In this document: positions 1 to 7,475 of the stretch, one piece after another
Numbering within the stretch: the stretch's first letter is position 1
How the letters are laid out: each line of letters starts with the position of its first letter
Assembly (NCBI GenBank): GCA_015655075.1
Contig: JAATFT010000068.1
Location: forward strand, 1 to 40,881
From: Clostridiales bacterium
GTDB lineage: Bacteria; Bacillota; Clostridia; Lachnospirales; Lachnospiraceae
Reading direction: 5' to 3'
Length of the DNA stretch: 40,881 bases
Program-made: the position numbers and the translations under genes
Notes under the pieces: model-generated
What the model saw: the letters and a program-made list of their open reading frames with translations, nothing else
The model's database searches: none
Told to the model about the DNA's origin: nothing

Positions 1-285
1 AGTTAGATAATAGGAACAAAGACCATGTTCCTATTATCGGATGCACGGCGCAAAAGCAGCGCCTTTTATCAGAAGATAAAAAGCATCTTCCGATAAGTTA
101 GATAATAGGAACAAAGACCATGTTCCTATTATCGGATGCACGGCGCAAAAGCAGCGCCTTTTATCAGAAGATAAAAAGCATCTTCCGATAAGTTAGATAA
201 TAGGAACAAAGACCATGTTCCTATTATCGGATGCAGGTTGCAAAAGCAGCGCCTTTTATCAGAAATAAAAAACATCTTCTGATAA
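1..285. repeat. Tandem 95-bp repeat array (2 exact units plus a diverged third)
   Basis: Units occupy 1-95, 96-190 and about 191-285. The first two are identical; the third diverges from about 236 on and runs up to the LysR ribosome binding site. Each unit contains three successive stem-loops: ATAGGAAC/GTTCCTAT, GGCGC/GCGCC and AGAAGAT/ATCTTC, each with a short A-rich loop. A diverged inverted copy lies at 32276-32363. No spacers separate the units, so this is not a CRISPR. The array may begin before the window. Function is unknown; it may be a MITE-like element or a structured leader RNA. Confidence 0.9.
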
Positions 286-311
286 GCTATATTTCCGGAG
301 GTACACTAAAA

Positions 312-1253
312 TTGAATACCTTATATTTTAAATATGCCGTTGAAGTGGAACGTTTCGGATCCATTACCCAGGCGGCGGATAATCTCTATATGGCGCAGCC
401 GAATTTAAGTAAGGCTATTAAAGAACTGGAAGATAGTCTTGGAATTTCCATTTTCAAAAGAACCTCAAAGGGGGTCATCCCGACACAAAAAGGCGCTGAA
501 TTTTTAGAATATGCCAAAAACATACTGACACAAATCGATAAAATGGAAGCTTTAAATCATACGGATGATTCCAAAAGGCAATGCATAAACATATCCATTC
601 CTCACGGAAGCTATATAGCGGACGGCTTAACAAAATTTATTTCCGAATTGGACCAGGAGAAAGAAATTTCTATCAGCATAAAAGAAACAAACTCCACGGA
701 AGCAATCAATAATATCATCTATGATAAATTTGACTTGGGAATTATAAGGTATCAGACGATTTATGAAAAATATTTCCTTGATTATCTGGCGGACAGGGAC
801 TTTTGCCATGAACTTATCTGGGAGTACGAGTATTTAGCGGTAATGTCAAAACAGCATCCTCTGGCTTCCTTAAAAGAAATTCCTTATACCGATTTAAGCG
901 GGTATATAGAAATCAGTCATGGCGGTGATATGACGGTTCCTTATATCACCGCCGGTGAATCAAAAAAAACAAAGGAAACCTCCCAGGTTAATAAACGGAT
1001 ATATGTATATGAAAGGTGTATTCAATTTGACCTTCTCTCACATATACCTACCACCTTTATGTGGGTTTCCCCCATTCCCCGGGAGCTATTGGAACGGTAC
1101 AATCTGATACAAAGAAAATGCCCCGTGCAAAACCACCAATTCAGAGATGTTTTGATCTATCCCAAAGGATATAAATTTACCGCTTTCGATAAAAAAATGA
1201 TTGATAAGCTTTATGAGGCAAAAAATGAAGTGGCATACCAGGAATACTTTTAA
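312..1253 (+). CDS. LysR-family transcriptional regulator
   Basis: The 313-residue product has a winged helix-turn-helix at about residues 1-60 (FGSITQAADNLYMAQPNLSK, then a recognition helix and wing ending in RTSKGVIPTQKG). A periplasmic-binding-like effector domain follows from about residue 85. The TTG at 312 is chosen because GGAGG sits at 297-301, ten bases upstream. The in-frame ATG at 231 lies inside the repeat array and would add 27 residues unlike any LysR N-terminus. A terminator follows at 1296-1333. The effector is unknown. Two related palindromes downstream (1296-1327 and 1549-1582) are possible binding sites, so it may control the redox genes that follow. Family assignment is secure; target and ligand are not. 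Confidence 0.9.
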   Translation: MNTLYFKYAVEVERFGSITQAADNLYMAQPNLSKAIKELEDSLGISIFKRTSKGVIPTQKGAEFLEYAKNILTQIDKMEALNHTDDSKRQCINISIPHGSYIADGLTKFISELDQEKEISISIKETNSTEAINNIIYDKFDLGIIRYQTIYEKYFLDYLADRDFCHELIWEYEYLAVMSKQHPLASLKEIPYTDLSGYIEISHGGDMTVPYITAGESKKTKETSQVNKRIYVYERCIQFDLLSHIPTTFMWVSPIPRELLERYNLIQRKCPVQNHQFRDVLIYPKGYKFTAFDKKMIDKLYEAKNEVAYQEYF

Positions 1254-1295
1254 TAATTGAGAGAAATAAGGCTGTTATTGGCTTCGTTATAGAAG

Positions 1296-1333
1296 AGATA
1301 TATCGATAATTCAATATTGATATGTCTTTTTTT
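1296..1333 (+). terminator. Rho-independent terminator after the LysR gene
   Basis: An imperfect 13-bp stem (1296-1308 with 1315-1327) is followed by seven T residues at 1327-1333, 43 bases after the LysR stop. The stem is AT-rich, so it is weaker than a typical GC-rich terminator. Its sequence resembles the palindrome at 1549-1582, so it could double as a protein-binding site. Confidence 0.7.
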
Positions 1334-1548
1334 ATATATTATCCGGCATTTTGATATAGTATTTTTTATACGGATATTTTTCTTTATAGATGCCAACTTT
1401 CCTCTTAGCCAACCATAATTTTTTCTCTTTTATGTTTATTTTTCATTTGTAATTCTTTATCGTACCTAATTTTATGCATAATTCTTTCTGAATTTATCCA
1501 GGTCGATGCAGGATAGATAGATATAAATTCCTTCCCTTATTTAATATC

Positions 1549-1582
1549 ATAGCATATCGATAATTGTATATCGATATGCTAT
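1549..1582. promoter_or_regulatory. Perfect 14-bp palindrome, candidate operator
   Basis: ATAGCATATCGATA at 1549-1562 and its exact complement at 1569-1582 flank a 6-base centre. No T-run follows, so it is not a terminator. It lies just upstream of the candidate promoter at 1610-1639 and shares ATATCGATAATT and a GATATG half with the palindrome at 1296-1327. A dimeric regulator such as the adjacent LysR protein is the simplest candidate binder; this is inference. Confidence 0.55.
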
Positions 1583-1609
1583 CTTTATATTACTCTCGAA
1601 AAAGCAATT

Positions 1610-1639
1610 TTGTTAAAATAATAACGATAAATATATAAT
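1610..1639 (+). promoter_or_regulatory. Promoter overlapped by a Rex-like operator
   Basis: A sigma-A-type promoter is visible as TTGTTA (1610-1615), 18 bases, TATAAT (1634-1639). Positions 1610-1627 also match the Rex operator TTGTTAA-N4-TTAACAA at 12 of 14 defined bases (perfect left half, 5/7 right half). The operator covers the -35 box, where a bound repressor would block polymerase. The rex gene itself lies downstream at 2096, so redox-dependent autoregulation of the nfn remnant, rex and perhaps the hydrogenase operon is likely. Confidence 0.6.
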
Positions 1640-1704
1640 TCCTAGAAAAAGTATCCGTCGGCATGCCTTTTGTTTAACCCCATGCATACAGACAGGAGTA
1701 CATT

Positions 1705-2092
1705 ATGAATCAGATTATAAACAAGAGAATATTAAATCCCACCGTTACGCTTATGGAGATCGGCGCGCCTCTGATCGCCAAAAAAGCCGAACCGGGCCAG
1801 TTTATCATCCTCCGCATCGATAAAAACGGCGAGCGGATTCCCCTTACCATTGCCGATGACAATTGTGAAAAAGGCCCGATAACCATTATTTTTAAGACTG
1901 TGGGAGCAACCACGGTAGCCTTAAATCACTTGGATTCGAGGGATTAAATCCATGACTTTGCAGGTCCTTTAGGGAGTGGAAGGAAACCGGTACGACGCCG
2001 TTATTACCATCGGTCCCCTTATTCTTGCCATGGGAGCCGGAAAGACGGCGGCTTGTGCAATAGATAAATATATTATGGGGGGAAAGGAATGA
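1705..2092 (+). pseudogene. Collapsed nfnAB remnant (NADH-dependent ferredoxin:NADP oxidoreductase)
   Basis: Codons from 1705 encode about 80 residues of the FAD/NAD-binding alpha subunit (NfnA/SudB type; EPGQFIILRIDKNGERIPLT is typical). An in-frame TAA at 1945-1947 interrupts it, and the same frame continues with IHDFAGPLG. In another frame the text resumes as YDAVITIGPL, which matches a later part of NfnA, and runs directly into LAMGAGKTAACAIDKYIMGG, which matches the C-terminus of the beta subunit (GltD-like). It ends in TGA at 2090-2092. Most of both genes is missing. A good ribosome binding site (CAGGAG) and the upstream promoter survive, so it is probably still transcribed as a leader to rex. 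Assignment rests on remembered family sequences. Confidence 0.75.
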
Positions 2093-2095
2093 ATC

Positions 2096-2737
2096 ATGAT
2101 TTATAAATCCGTATCCACATATACATTACAGCGGCTGCCCATATATCTGGAATTTCTGAAATCTTTGTCCAAGGATAAATTTATCCATATTTCGGCTACA
2201 AACATTGCCGGCGCCCTCGGACTGAACGATGTGCAGGTAAGAAAGGATTTAGCGCTGATTAGTTCCGGCGGCCGCCCAAAAATCGGATACCCGACCCAAA
2301 ACCTGATTTATGATATAGAAAAATTCTTAGGTTATGACAATGTGGACTGTGCCGTGATTGCAGGCGCCGGCGACTTAGGCCGCGCCCTTCTCTCCTACGA
2401 CGGATTTTCAAAATACGGCCTTGCTATCATTGCCGCCTTTGATGTGGATGAGGCGATTATTGACACCGCCATTAACGGTAAGAAAGTACTTCCCGCCCAT
2501 AAATTAAAGGATTTATGCAGCCGGATGAAAGTCCGGATCGGAATCATAGCGGTACCTGCACCCTATGCCCAGGATATCTGCAATCAGATGGTGGACAGCG
2601 GTATCCTCGCCATATGGAACTTTGCCCCCGTTGTATTAATTGTCCCGGACAATGTTCTGGTTCAGAATGAAGACATGGCTTTTTCTCTTGCCAAATTATC
2701 GAAGCAGTTATCAAAAAGACTATCCATCAGTCAGTAA
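2096..2737 (+). CDS. rex: Redox-sensing transcriptional repressor Rex
   Basis: The 213-residue protein has the usual Rex length and order. An N-terminal winged helix (residues 1-80, with NIAGALGLNDVQVRKDLALI as recognition region) is followed by a Rossmann NAD(H)-binding domain with GAGDLGRAL near residue 91, and a C-terminal domain-swap helix. Rex senses the NADH/NAD+ ratio and represses fermentation and hydrogenase genes when NAD+ is high. A GGGGGGAAAGGA site precedes ATG 2096. It starts four bases after the nfn remnant and lies 100 bases before the hydrogenase operon. A Rex-like operator at 1610-1627 suggests autoregulation. Confidence 0.95.
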   Translation: MIYKSVSTYTLQRLPIYLEFLKSLSKDKFIHISATNIAGALGLNDVQVRKDLALISSGGRPKIGYPTQNLIYDIEKFLGYDNVDCAVIAGAGDLGRALLSYDGFSKYGLAIIAAFDVDEAIIDTAINGKKVLPAHKLKDLCSRMKVRIGIIAVPAPYAQDICNQMVDSGILAIWNFAPVVLIVPDNVLVQNEDMAFSLAKLSKQLSKRLSISQ

Positions 2738-2837
2738 AATTTAATCCTGTGACAGGGAGTGTTAATTAAAATTTAAACTTATAGTTAAATCCTATTAAAT
2801 AAATTTAAGAAGATTCCTTTTCAGAACGGAGGTTTAT

Positions 2838-3314
2838 ATGAACAAAACATTTGACTACAAGGTTGTCGATGAAATCATTGATGAGCTTGGAAACAGGCAA
2901 AGTGCGGTTATCGCTATTTTACAGAATATCCAGGAGCATTACCGATACCTGCCGAAGGAAGTTTTTCCCTATCTGTCAAAAAAACTGGGTATCAGCCAGG
3001 CTAAAATATATAGTGTGGCAACTTTTTACGAGAACTTTTCCCTGCGGCCAAAGGGTAAATATGTAATAAAAGTCTGCGACGGCACCGCCTGCCACGTAAG
3101 AAAATCCATACCGATTCTTGAAAAACTTCGGAAGGAGTTAGGACTGTCGGAAATGAAAACCACCACCGACGATTTACACTTTACCGTGGAGACCGTATCC
3201 TGCCTTGGTGCCTGCGGACTGGCACCCGTACTTACCGTAAACGATAAGGTATATCCTGCCATGACCCCGGATAAGGCCACCGGACTTTTAAACGGCTTAA
3301 AGGAGGATAAGTAA
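2838..3314 (+). CDS. hydC: Hydrogenase NuoE-like [2Fe-2S] subunit (HydC/HndA type)
   Basis: This 158-residue protein is a thioredoxin-fold ferredoxin of the NuoE/24-kDa family. The four cluster ligands are visible as C80-X4-C85 and C122-X3-C126, and an N-terminal helical domain precedes them (residues 1-60). In bifurcating [FeFe] hydrogenases this subunit passes electrons between the flavin subunit and the iron-sulfur chain. GGAGG lies just before ATG 2838. The stop codon directly abuts the next ATG at 3315, so the two are translationally coupled. No convincing separate Rex site was found in the 100 bases upstream, so transcription from the rex promoter is possible. Confidence 0.92.
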   Translation: MNKTFDYKVVDEIIDELGNRQSAVIAILQNIQEHYRYLPKEVFPYLSKKLGISQAKIYSVATFYENFSLRPKGKYVIKVCDGTACHVRKSIPILEKLRKELGLSEMKTTTDDLHFTVETVSCLGACGLAPVLTVNDKVYPAMTPDKATGLLNGLKEDK

Positions 3315-5189
3315 ATGCTTAAAAGCAGGGAGGATTTAACAAAACTTCGCGATACATATGAGTTATCCCTTGCCGCCGAAACAAAGAAAATATTAGTTTG
3401 CGCCGGCACCGGATGCATCTCCAGCGGTTCTCTGGAAATTTATAACCGTCTGATTGAATTATTAAACGAACGGAATATCCCCTGTTCCATAGAACTTAAG
3501 AAAGAATCTCACGGTGAAGCCGTCGGTATGAAAAAAAGCGGATGCCACGGTTTCTGCGAAATGGGCCCCTTAGTCAGAATTGAACCCCAGGGGTATCTTT
3601 ATACTAAAGTAAAGCTTTCCGATTGTGAAGAAATTATAGAAAAAACCATAAAGGAAGGCAAACACATAGAAAGGCTGGCCTATCGGAAAGGCGGCGCCAT
3701 ATACAAAAAGCAGGAGGAGATTCCATTTTATAAAAAACAGACCCGGCTTGTACTGGAACATTGCGGACATATTGACGCAACCTCCATTAAAGAATATTTG
3801 GGAATAGGCGGTTATACCGCCTTTGAAAAAGCCCTGTTTGACATGGGCAGGGATGACATTATCAATGAAATCTCCGAAGCCAATCTCAGGGGAAGAGGGG
3901 GCGGCGGTTTCCCTACCGGCAGAAAATGGGCCCAGGTGAAACACCAGAATACGGAGCAGAAATATATCGTATGTAACGGGGATGAGGGAGATCCCGGTGC
4001 ATTTATGGACCGGAGCATTATGGAAGGCGATCCTCACAGAATGCTGGAAGGCATGATGATTGCAGGACTTGCCTGCGGTGCCGGCGAAGGTTATATCTAT
4101 GTCCGGGCAGAATATCCCATGGCGGTAAGCCGTTTAAAAACCGCCATTGCCCAAGCGGAGGAACTGGGACTTTTAGGAGACCGCATCCTGGGTACGGATT
4201 TCAGTTTCCACCTGCATATCAACCGAGGTGCCGGCGCCTTTGTCTGCGGGGAAGGAAGTGCCTTAACCGCATCCATCGAAGGCAAACGGGGCATGCCAAG
4301 GGTAAAGCCTCCAAGAACGGTGGAACACGGCCTTTTTGATATGCCCACCATATTAAATAACGTGGAAACCTTTGCAAATGTTCCACTGATTATCACCAAC
4401 GGTTCCGGCTGGTATAAGGGAATCGGCCCGGAAAAAAGCGCCGGAACCAAAGCCTTTGCCTTAACCGGAAATATTGAAAACACCGGACTGATTGAAGTCC
4501 CCATGGGAACTACCTTCCGCGAGGTTATATTTGATGTAGGCGGCGGCATGAAGGACGGCGGTGAATTTAAAGCCGTACAGATCGGTGGTCCGTCCGGCGG
4601 ATGCTTAACCAAAGAACATCTCGACCTTCCCCTGGATTTTGACTCTTTAAAAAAAGCAGGCGCCATGATAGGTTCCGGCGGCCTGGTGGTTATGGATGAC
4701 AATACCTGTATGGTGGAGGTGGCCCGCTTTTTTATGAATTTCACCCAGAATGAATCCTGCGGCAAATGTGTCCCCTGCCGGGAAGGCACCAAACGGATGC
4801 TTGCAATCCTGGAACGTATTGTTGAGGGGAAAGGCGAGGACGGTGACATTGAACTGTTGTTGGAACTGGCGGATACCATTTCGGCAACTGCTCTGTGCGG
4901 CCTTGGCAAAACCGCCGCTTTCCCGGTTGTCAGCACCATCAAAAGCTTCCGTTTGGAATACGAAGCCCATATCTATGAAAAACGCTGTCCTGCCGGAAGC
5001 TGTCAAAAACTTAAAAAGATACAGATTGATCCTTCCTTGTGTAAGGGATGTTCCAAATGTTCGAAATTCTGTCCGGTTAATGCTATTTCCGGTAAAATCA
5101 AAGAACCGTTTGTAATTGACCAGACAAGATGCATTAAGTGCCGGGCCTGTATTTCAACCTGTCCTTTCCATGCTGTTAAGGAAGATTAA
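3315..5189 (+). CDS. hydB: Hydrogenase NuoF-like flavin subunit (HydB/HndC type)
   Basis: The 624-residue protein has four visible parts: an N-terminal thioredoxin-like [2Fe-2S] domain (CAGTGC near residue 30, CHGFC near 78); a NuoF FMN/NADH-binding core with GRGGGGFPTGRKW near residue 192; an SLBB domain and the N3-type cluster site SCGKCVPCREGTKR near residue 481; and a C-terminal 2x[4Fe-4S] ferredoxin (CKGCSKCSKFCP and CIKCRACISTCP). This is the NAD(P)H-reacting subunit of cytoplasmic electron-bifurcating or NADP-reducing hydrogenases, where FMN is the presumed bifurcation site. It is full length, coupled to hydC and 17 bases before hydA. Confidence 0.94.
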   Translation: MLKSREDLTKLRDTYELSLAAETKKILVCAGTGCISSGSLEIYNRLIELLNERNIPCSIELKKESHGEAVGMKKSGCHGFCEMGPLVRIEPQGYLYTKVKLSDCEEIIEKTIKEGKHIERLAYRKGGAIYKKQEEIPFYKKQTRLVLEHCGHIDATSIKEYLGIGGYTAFEKALFDMGRDDIINEISEANLRGRGGGGFPTGRKWAQVKHQNTEQKYIVCNGDEGDPGAFMDRSIMEGDPHRMLEGMMIAGLACGAGEGYIYVRAEYPMAVSRLKTAIAQAEELGLLGDRILGTDFSFHLHINRGAGAFVCGEGSALTASIEGKRGMPRVKPPRTVEHGLFDMPTILNNVETFANVPLIITNGSGWYKGIGPEKSAGTKAFALTGNIENTGLIEVPMGTTFREVIFDVGGGMKDGGEFKAVQIGGPSGGCLTKEHLDLPLDFDSLKKAGAMIGSGGLVVMDDNTCMVEVARFFMNFTQNESCGKCVPCREGTKRMLAILERIVEGKGEDGDIELLLELADTISATALCGLGKTAAFPVVSTIKSFRLEYEAHIYEKRCPAGSCQKLKKIQIDPSLCKGCSKCSKFCPVNAISGKIKEPFVIDQTRCIKCRACISTCPFHAVKED

Positions 5190-5206
5190 TTTTATGGAGG
5201 TTATAT

Positions 5207-6907
5207 ATGAAAACAAATAATTATATGCTAATAGACGGAATGCCGGTTGAAATTAACGGGGAAAAAAATCTCCTGGAGCTGATCCGAAAAGCCGGAATCA
5301 AGCTGCCTACTTTCTGCTATCATTCCGAACTGTCTATCTATGGTGCCTGCCGCATGTGTATGGTTGAAAATCAGTGGGGCGGACTGGATGCGGCCTGTTC
5401 CACGCCGCCGAAAGCCGGTATGGCAATCCGCACCAACACCCGGCGCTTAAGGAAGTACCGTAAGATGATTCTGGAACTGCTTCTTGCCAATCACTGCAGG
5501 GACTGTACCACCTGTAACAATAACGGAAAATGTAAGCTTCAGGATCTTGCAGTCACCTTTAATATCGAAAGGGTACGCTTTCCCAATACGGCAGCAAAAC
5601 CTAAAATTGACGATTCTTCTTACTGTATCACCAGGGATCAGAATAAATGCATCCTGTGCGGGGACTGTGTCCGCATGTGCAATGAAATACAAAATATCGG
5701 TGCCATTGACTTTGCACACCGCGGCTCCAAAATGATCATAAGTACCGCCTTCGACCAGCCCATTGCCTCTTCTCCCTGTGTGGGATGCGGACAGTGCGCA
5801 GCCGTATGTCCTACCGGTGCCATTGTTGTAAAAAATGATAAGAAAAAAGTTTGGGAAGCCCTGGATGATAAAAATGCAAAAGTTACGGTCCAGATTGCAC
5901 CTGCGGTACGTGTGGCAATCGGCAGGGAATTAGGCCATGCCAACGGGGAAAATGCCATGGGAAAAATCGTCGCGGCCTTAAGGCGTATGGGTTTTGATGA
6001 AATCTATGACACTTCCACCGGCGCGGACTTAACCGTACTGGAGGAATCCAACGAACTTCTTAAACGTCTGGAAGCCGGCGCCGCCATGCCTTTGTTTACT
6101 TCCTGCTGTCCCGCTTGGGTAAATTACTGTGAGAAGAACTATCCGGAGCTTCTGCCCCACGTATCCACCTGCCGCTCCCCTATGCAGATGTTTGCCTCCG
6201 TCATTAAGGAACAAAACAAAACCTCCGGCAGACGCCCGGTTCATGTAGCCGTAATGCCCTGTACGGCGAAAAAATATGAAGCCGTAAGGGAAGAATTTAA
6301 GACAGACGGGGTCCCGAATGTGGATTATGTCATCACCACCCAGGAATTAATTCAAATGATTAAAGAATCCGGCATTGTTTTCGCCGATCTGGAACCGGAG
6401 GCTGTGGATATGCCCTTTGGGACCATGACAGGCGCCGGAGTCATCTTCGGCGTAACTGGCGGTGTGACAGAAGCCGTATTAAGACGTCTTACCTCCGATA
6501 AATCCTCTACTTCCCTTATGTCAATTGCTTATCAGGGTGTCCGCGGAATGGAAGGCATCAAGGAAACCACCGTTATGCTGGGCGAGAGGGAGCTTCAGAT
6601 TGCCATCGTAAACGGCCTTAAAAATGCATGCGATTTAATAGAAAGAATCAAAACCGGGGAGCATTATGACTTTGTGGAAGTCATGGCCTGCCCGGGAGGC
6701 TGCATAAACGGCGCCGGTCAGCCCTTCTCCTCCCTGAAGGAAAAAGAAAAACGCGGAAAAGGACTCTATTCGGCCGACAAGCTGTCCAATATTAAACGCT
6801 CTGAAGAAAACCCATTAATGATGTCCTTATATAGCGGGCTTTTAAAAGGCCATGTCCATGAGCTTTTGCATGTCCGCTATAAAGCGGGAACAAAGGAGGA
6901 AAATTAA
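5207..6907 (+). CDS. hydA: [FeFe] hydrogenase catalytic subunit HydA (HndD type)
   Basis: The 566-residue enzyme carries an N-terminal plant-type [2Fe-2S] domain (FCYHSELSIYGACRMC), a His/Cys [4Fe-4S] site (HCRDCTTCNNNGKC near residue 95) and a 2x[4Fe-4S] ferredoxin (CILCGDCVRMC and CVGCGQCAAVCP). The H-cluster domain shows all three signatures: TSCCPAW near 297, MPCTAKKYEA near 349 and ACPGGCINGAGQP near 494. All catalytic cysteines are present. It interconverts protons and H2, and with HydB and HydC would couple NADH plus reduced ferredoxin to H2. GGAGG precedes ATG 5207. It is the third gene of the operon. Confidence 0.96.
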   Translation: MKTNNYMLIDGMPVEINGEKNLLELIRKAGIKLPTFCYHSELSIYGACRMCMVENQWGGLDAACSTPPKAGMAIRTNTRRLRKYRKMILELLLANHCRDCTTCNNNGKCKLQDLAVTFNIERVRFPNTAAKPKIDDSSYCITRDQNKCILCGDCVRMCNEIQNIGAIDFAHRGSKMIISTAFDQPIASSPCVGCGQCAAVCPTGAIVVKNDKKKVWEALDDKNAKVTVQIAPAVRVAIGRELGHANGENAMGKIVAALRRMGFDEIYDTSTGADLTVLEESNELLKRLEAGAAMPLFTSCCPAWVNYCEKNYPELLPHVSTCRSPMQMFASVIKEQNKTSGRRPVHVAVMPCTAKKYEAVREEFKTDGVPNVDYVITTQELIQMIKESGIVFADLEPEAVDMPFGTMTGAGVIFGVTGGVTEAVLRRLTSDKSSTSLMSIAYQGVRGMEGIKETTVMLGERELQIAIVNGLKNACDLIERIKTGEHYDFVEVMACPGGCINGAGQPFSSLKEKEKRGKGLYSADKLSNIKRSEENPLMMSLYSGLLKGHVHELLHVRYKAGTKEEN

Positions 6908-6908
6908 T

Positions 6909-7160
6909 ATGCTTGAACTTAGCGTCTGCATAGGAAGTTCCTGCCATTTAAAGGGTTCCTATAATATCATACAGCTCTTTCAGCAGATGATTGAAGAAAA
7001 TGCCTTACATGATAAAATCGATTTTAAGGCTAACTTCTGCATGAGACAATGCCAGGGAAACGGAGTGACTGTTTCCCTGGATGGAACGATTTACCATTTA
7101 CAGCCGGAAATGGCCGGAGAATTTTTTAAAAATACGATTATCCCTATCTTAAATTCCTGA
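6909..7160 (+). CDS. Small thioredoxin-like [2Fe-2S] ferredoxin, operon-terminal
   Basis: The 83-residue protein begins MLELSVCIGSSC and has four cysteines in the NuoE-type pattern, C7-X4-C12 and C44-X3-C48, but lacks the N-terminal helical domain of HydC. It starts one base after the hydA stop with GGAGG at 6896-6900, so it is co-translated with the hydrogenase. It resembles the isolated [2Fe-2S] domain at the start of NuoF-like subunits and small proteins such as HndB. Its role is probably an extra electron carrier or accessory subunit; this is inferred from position and motif only. Confidence 0.8.
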   Translation: MLELSVCIGSSCHLKGSYNIIQLFQQMIEENALHDKIDFKANFCMRQCQGNGVTVSLDGTIYHLQPEMAGEFFKNTIIPILNS

Positions 7161-7194
7161 AATAGAAAATTCATGAAATAGGGACAGATAAACA

Positions 7195-7256
7195 GGATAG
7201 ACGCGTCAATTTATCTTTGTTAAAACGAAGTAAAACCAAAACTGACGCGTCTATCC
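7195..7256. repeat. 62-bp palindromic element with perfect 14-bp arms
   Basis: GGATAGACGCGTCA (7195-7208) is exactly complementary to 7243-7256, around a 34-base A-rich loop. It lies 34 bases after the hydrogenase operon. The flanking base after the right arm begins GACATGAAAAAAA, an A-run rather than a T-run, so it is not a standard plus-strand terminator. It could be a REP or MITE-like element that also ends or protects the transcript. Confidence 0.6.
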
Positions 7257-7312
7257 CGACATGAAAAAAACCGCAAATGCTTTTATCCATTAGTGCTGTA
7301 CGTACGGCTCTT

Positions 7313-7474
7313 TTAATCACAGGGGAATTTAATACCTGCCTGCTTCCGGCTTTCCGTTAAAATATCATGAACGGCCAAACTGGTTTCTAACGGCACTTTT
7401 TGAGATTCTATATGCCCTTTATTAACCTGCTCAATCATTTCTTTTATTTCGTAATAAAATTTGTGTCTTCGATA
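7313..7474 (-). pseudogene. C-terminal remnant of a Gfo/Idh/MocA oxidoreductase
   Basis: Reading the minus strand from 7474 gives an open stretch of 53 codons ending in TAA at 7313-7315. It includes KFYYEIKEMIEQVNKGHIES, VPLETSLAVHDILTE and KQAGIKFPCD. This matches the usual last helix and tail of Gfo/Idh/MocA sugar dehydrogenases. There is no start codon with a ribosome site; it begins directly after the GH42 stop. The rest of the gene appears to have been lost by a deletion that fused its tail to the end of the beta-galactosidase gene. Family call is from remembered C-terminal patterns. Confidence 0.6.
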
Positions 7475-7475
7475 A

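Noticed and set aside
1..285. CRISPR array
   Set aside because: The 95-bp units are directly contiguous with no unique spacers, and no cas gene is near.
231..311. LysR start at ATG 231
   Set aside because: It lies inside the third repeat unit, lacks a ribosome site and adds residues unlike LysR proteins; TTG 312 has GGAGG at good spacing.
2738..2837. Second Rex operator before hydC
   Set aside because: GTTAA and TTAAA words occur, but none gives the 7-4-7 arrangement with an acceptable match.
4097..4942. 281-codon open frame on the minus strand
   Set aside because: It is antisense to the well-supported hydB gene, with proline/serine-rich composition typical of a shadow frame.
7195..7256. 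Simple rho-independent terminator
   Set aside because: The 34-base loop and lack of a T-run after either arm do not fit; kept as a palindromic element.
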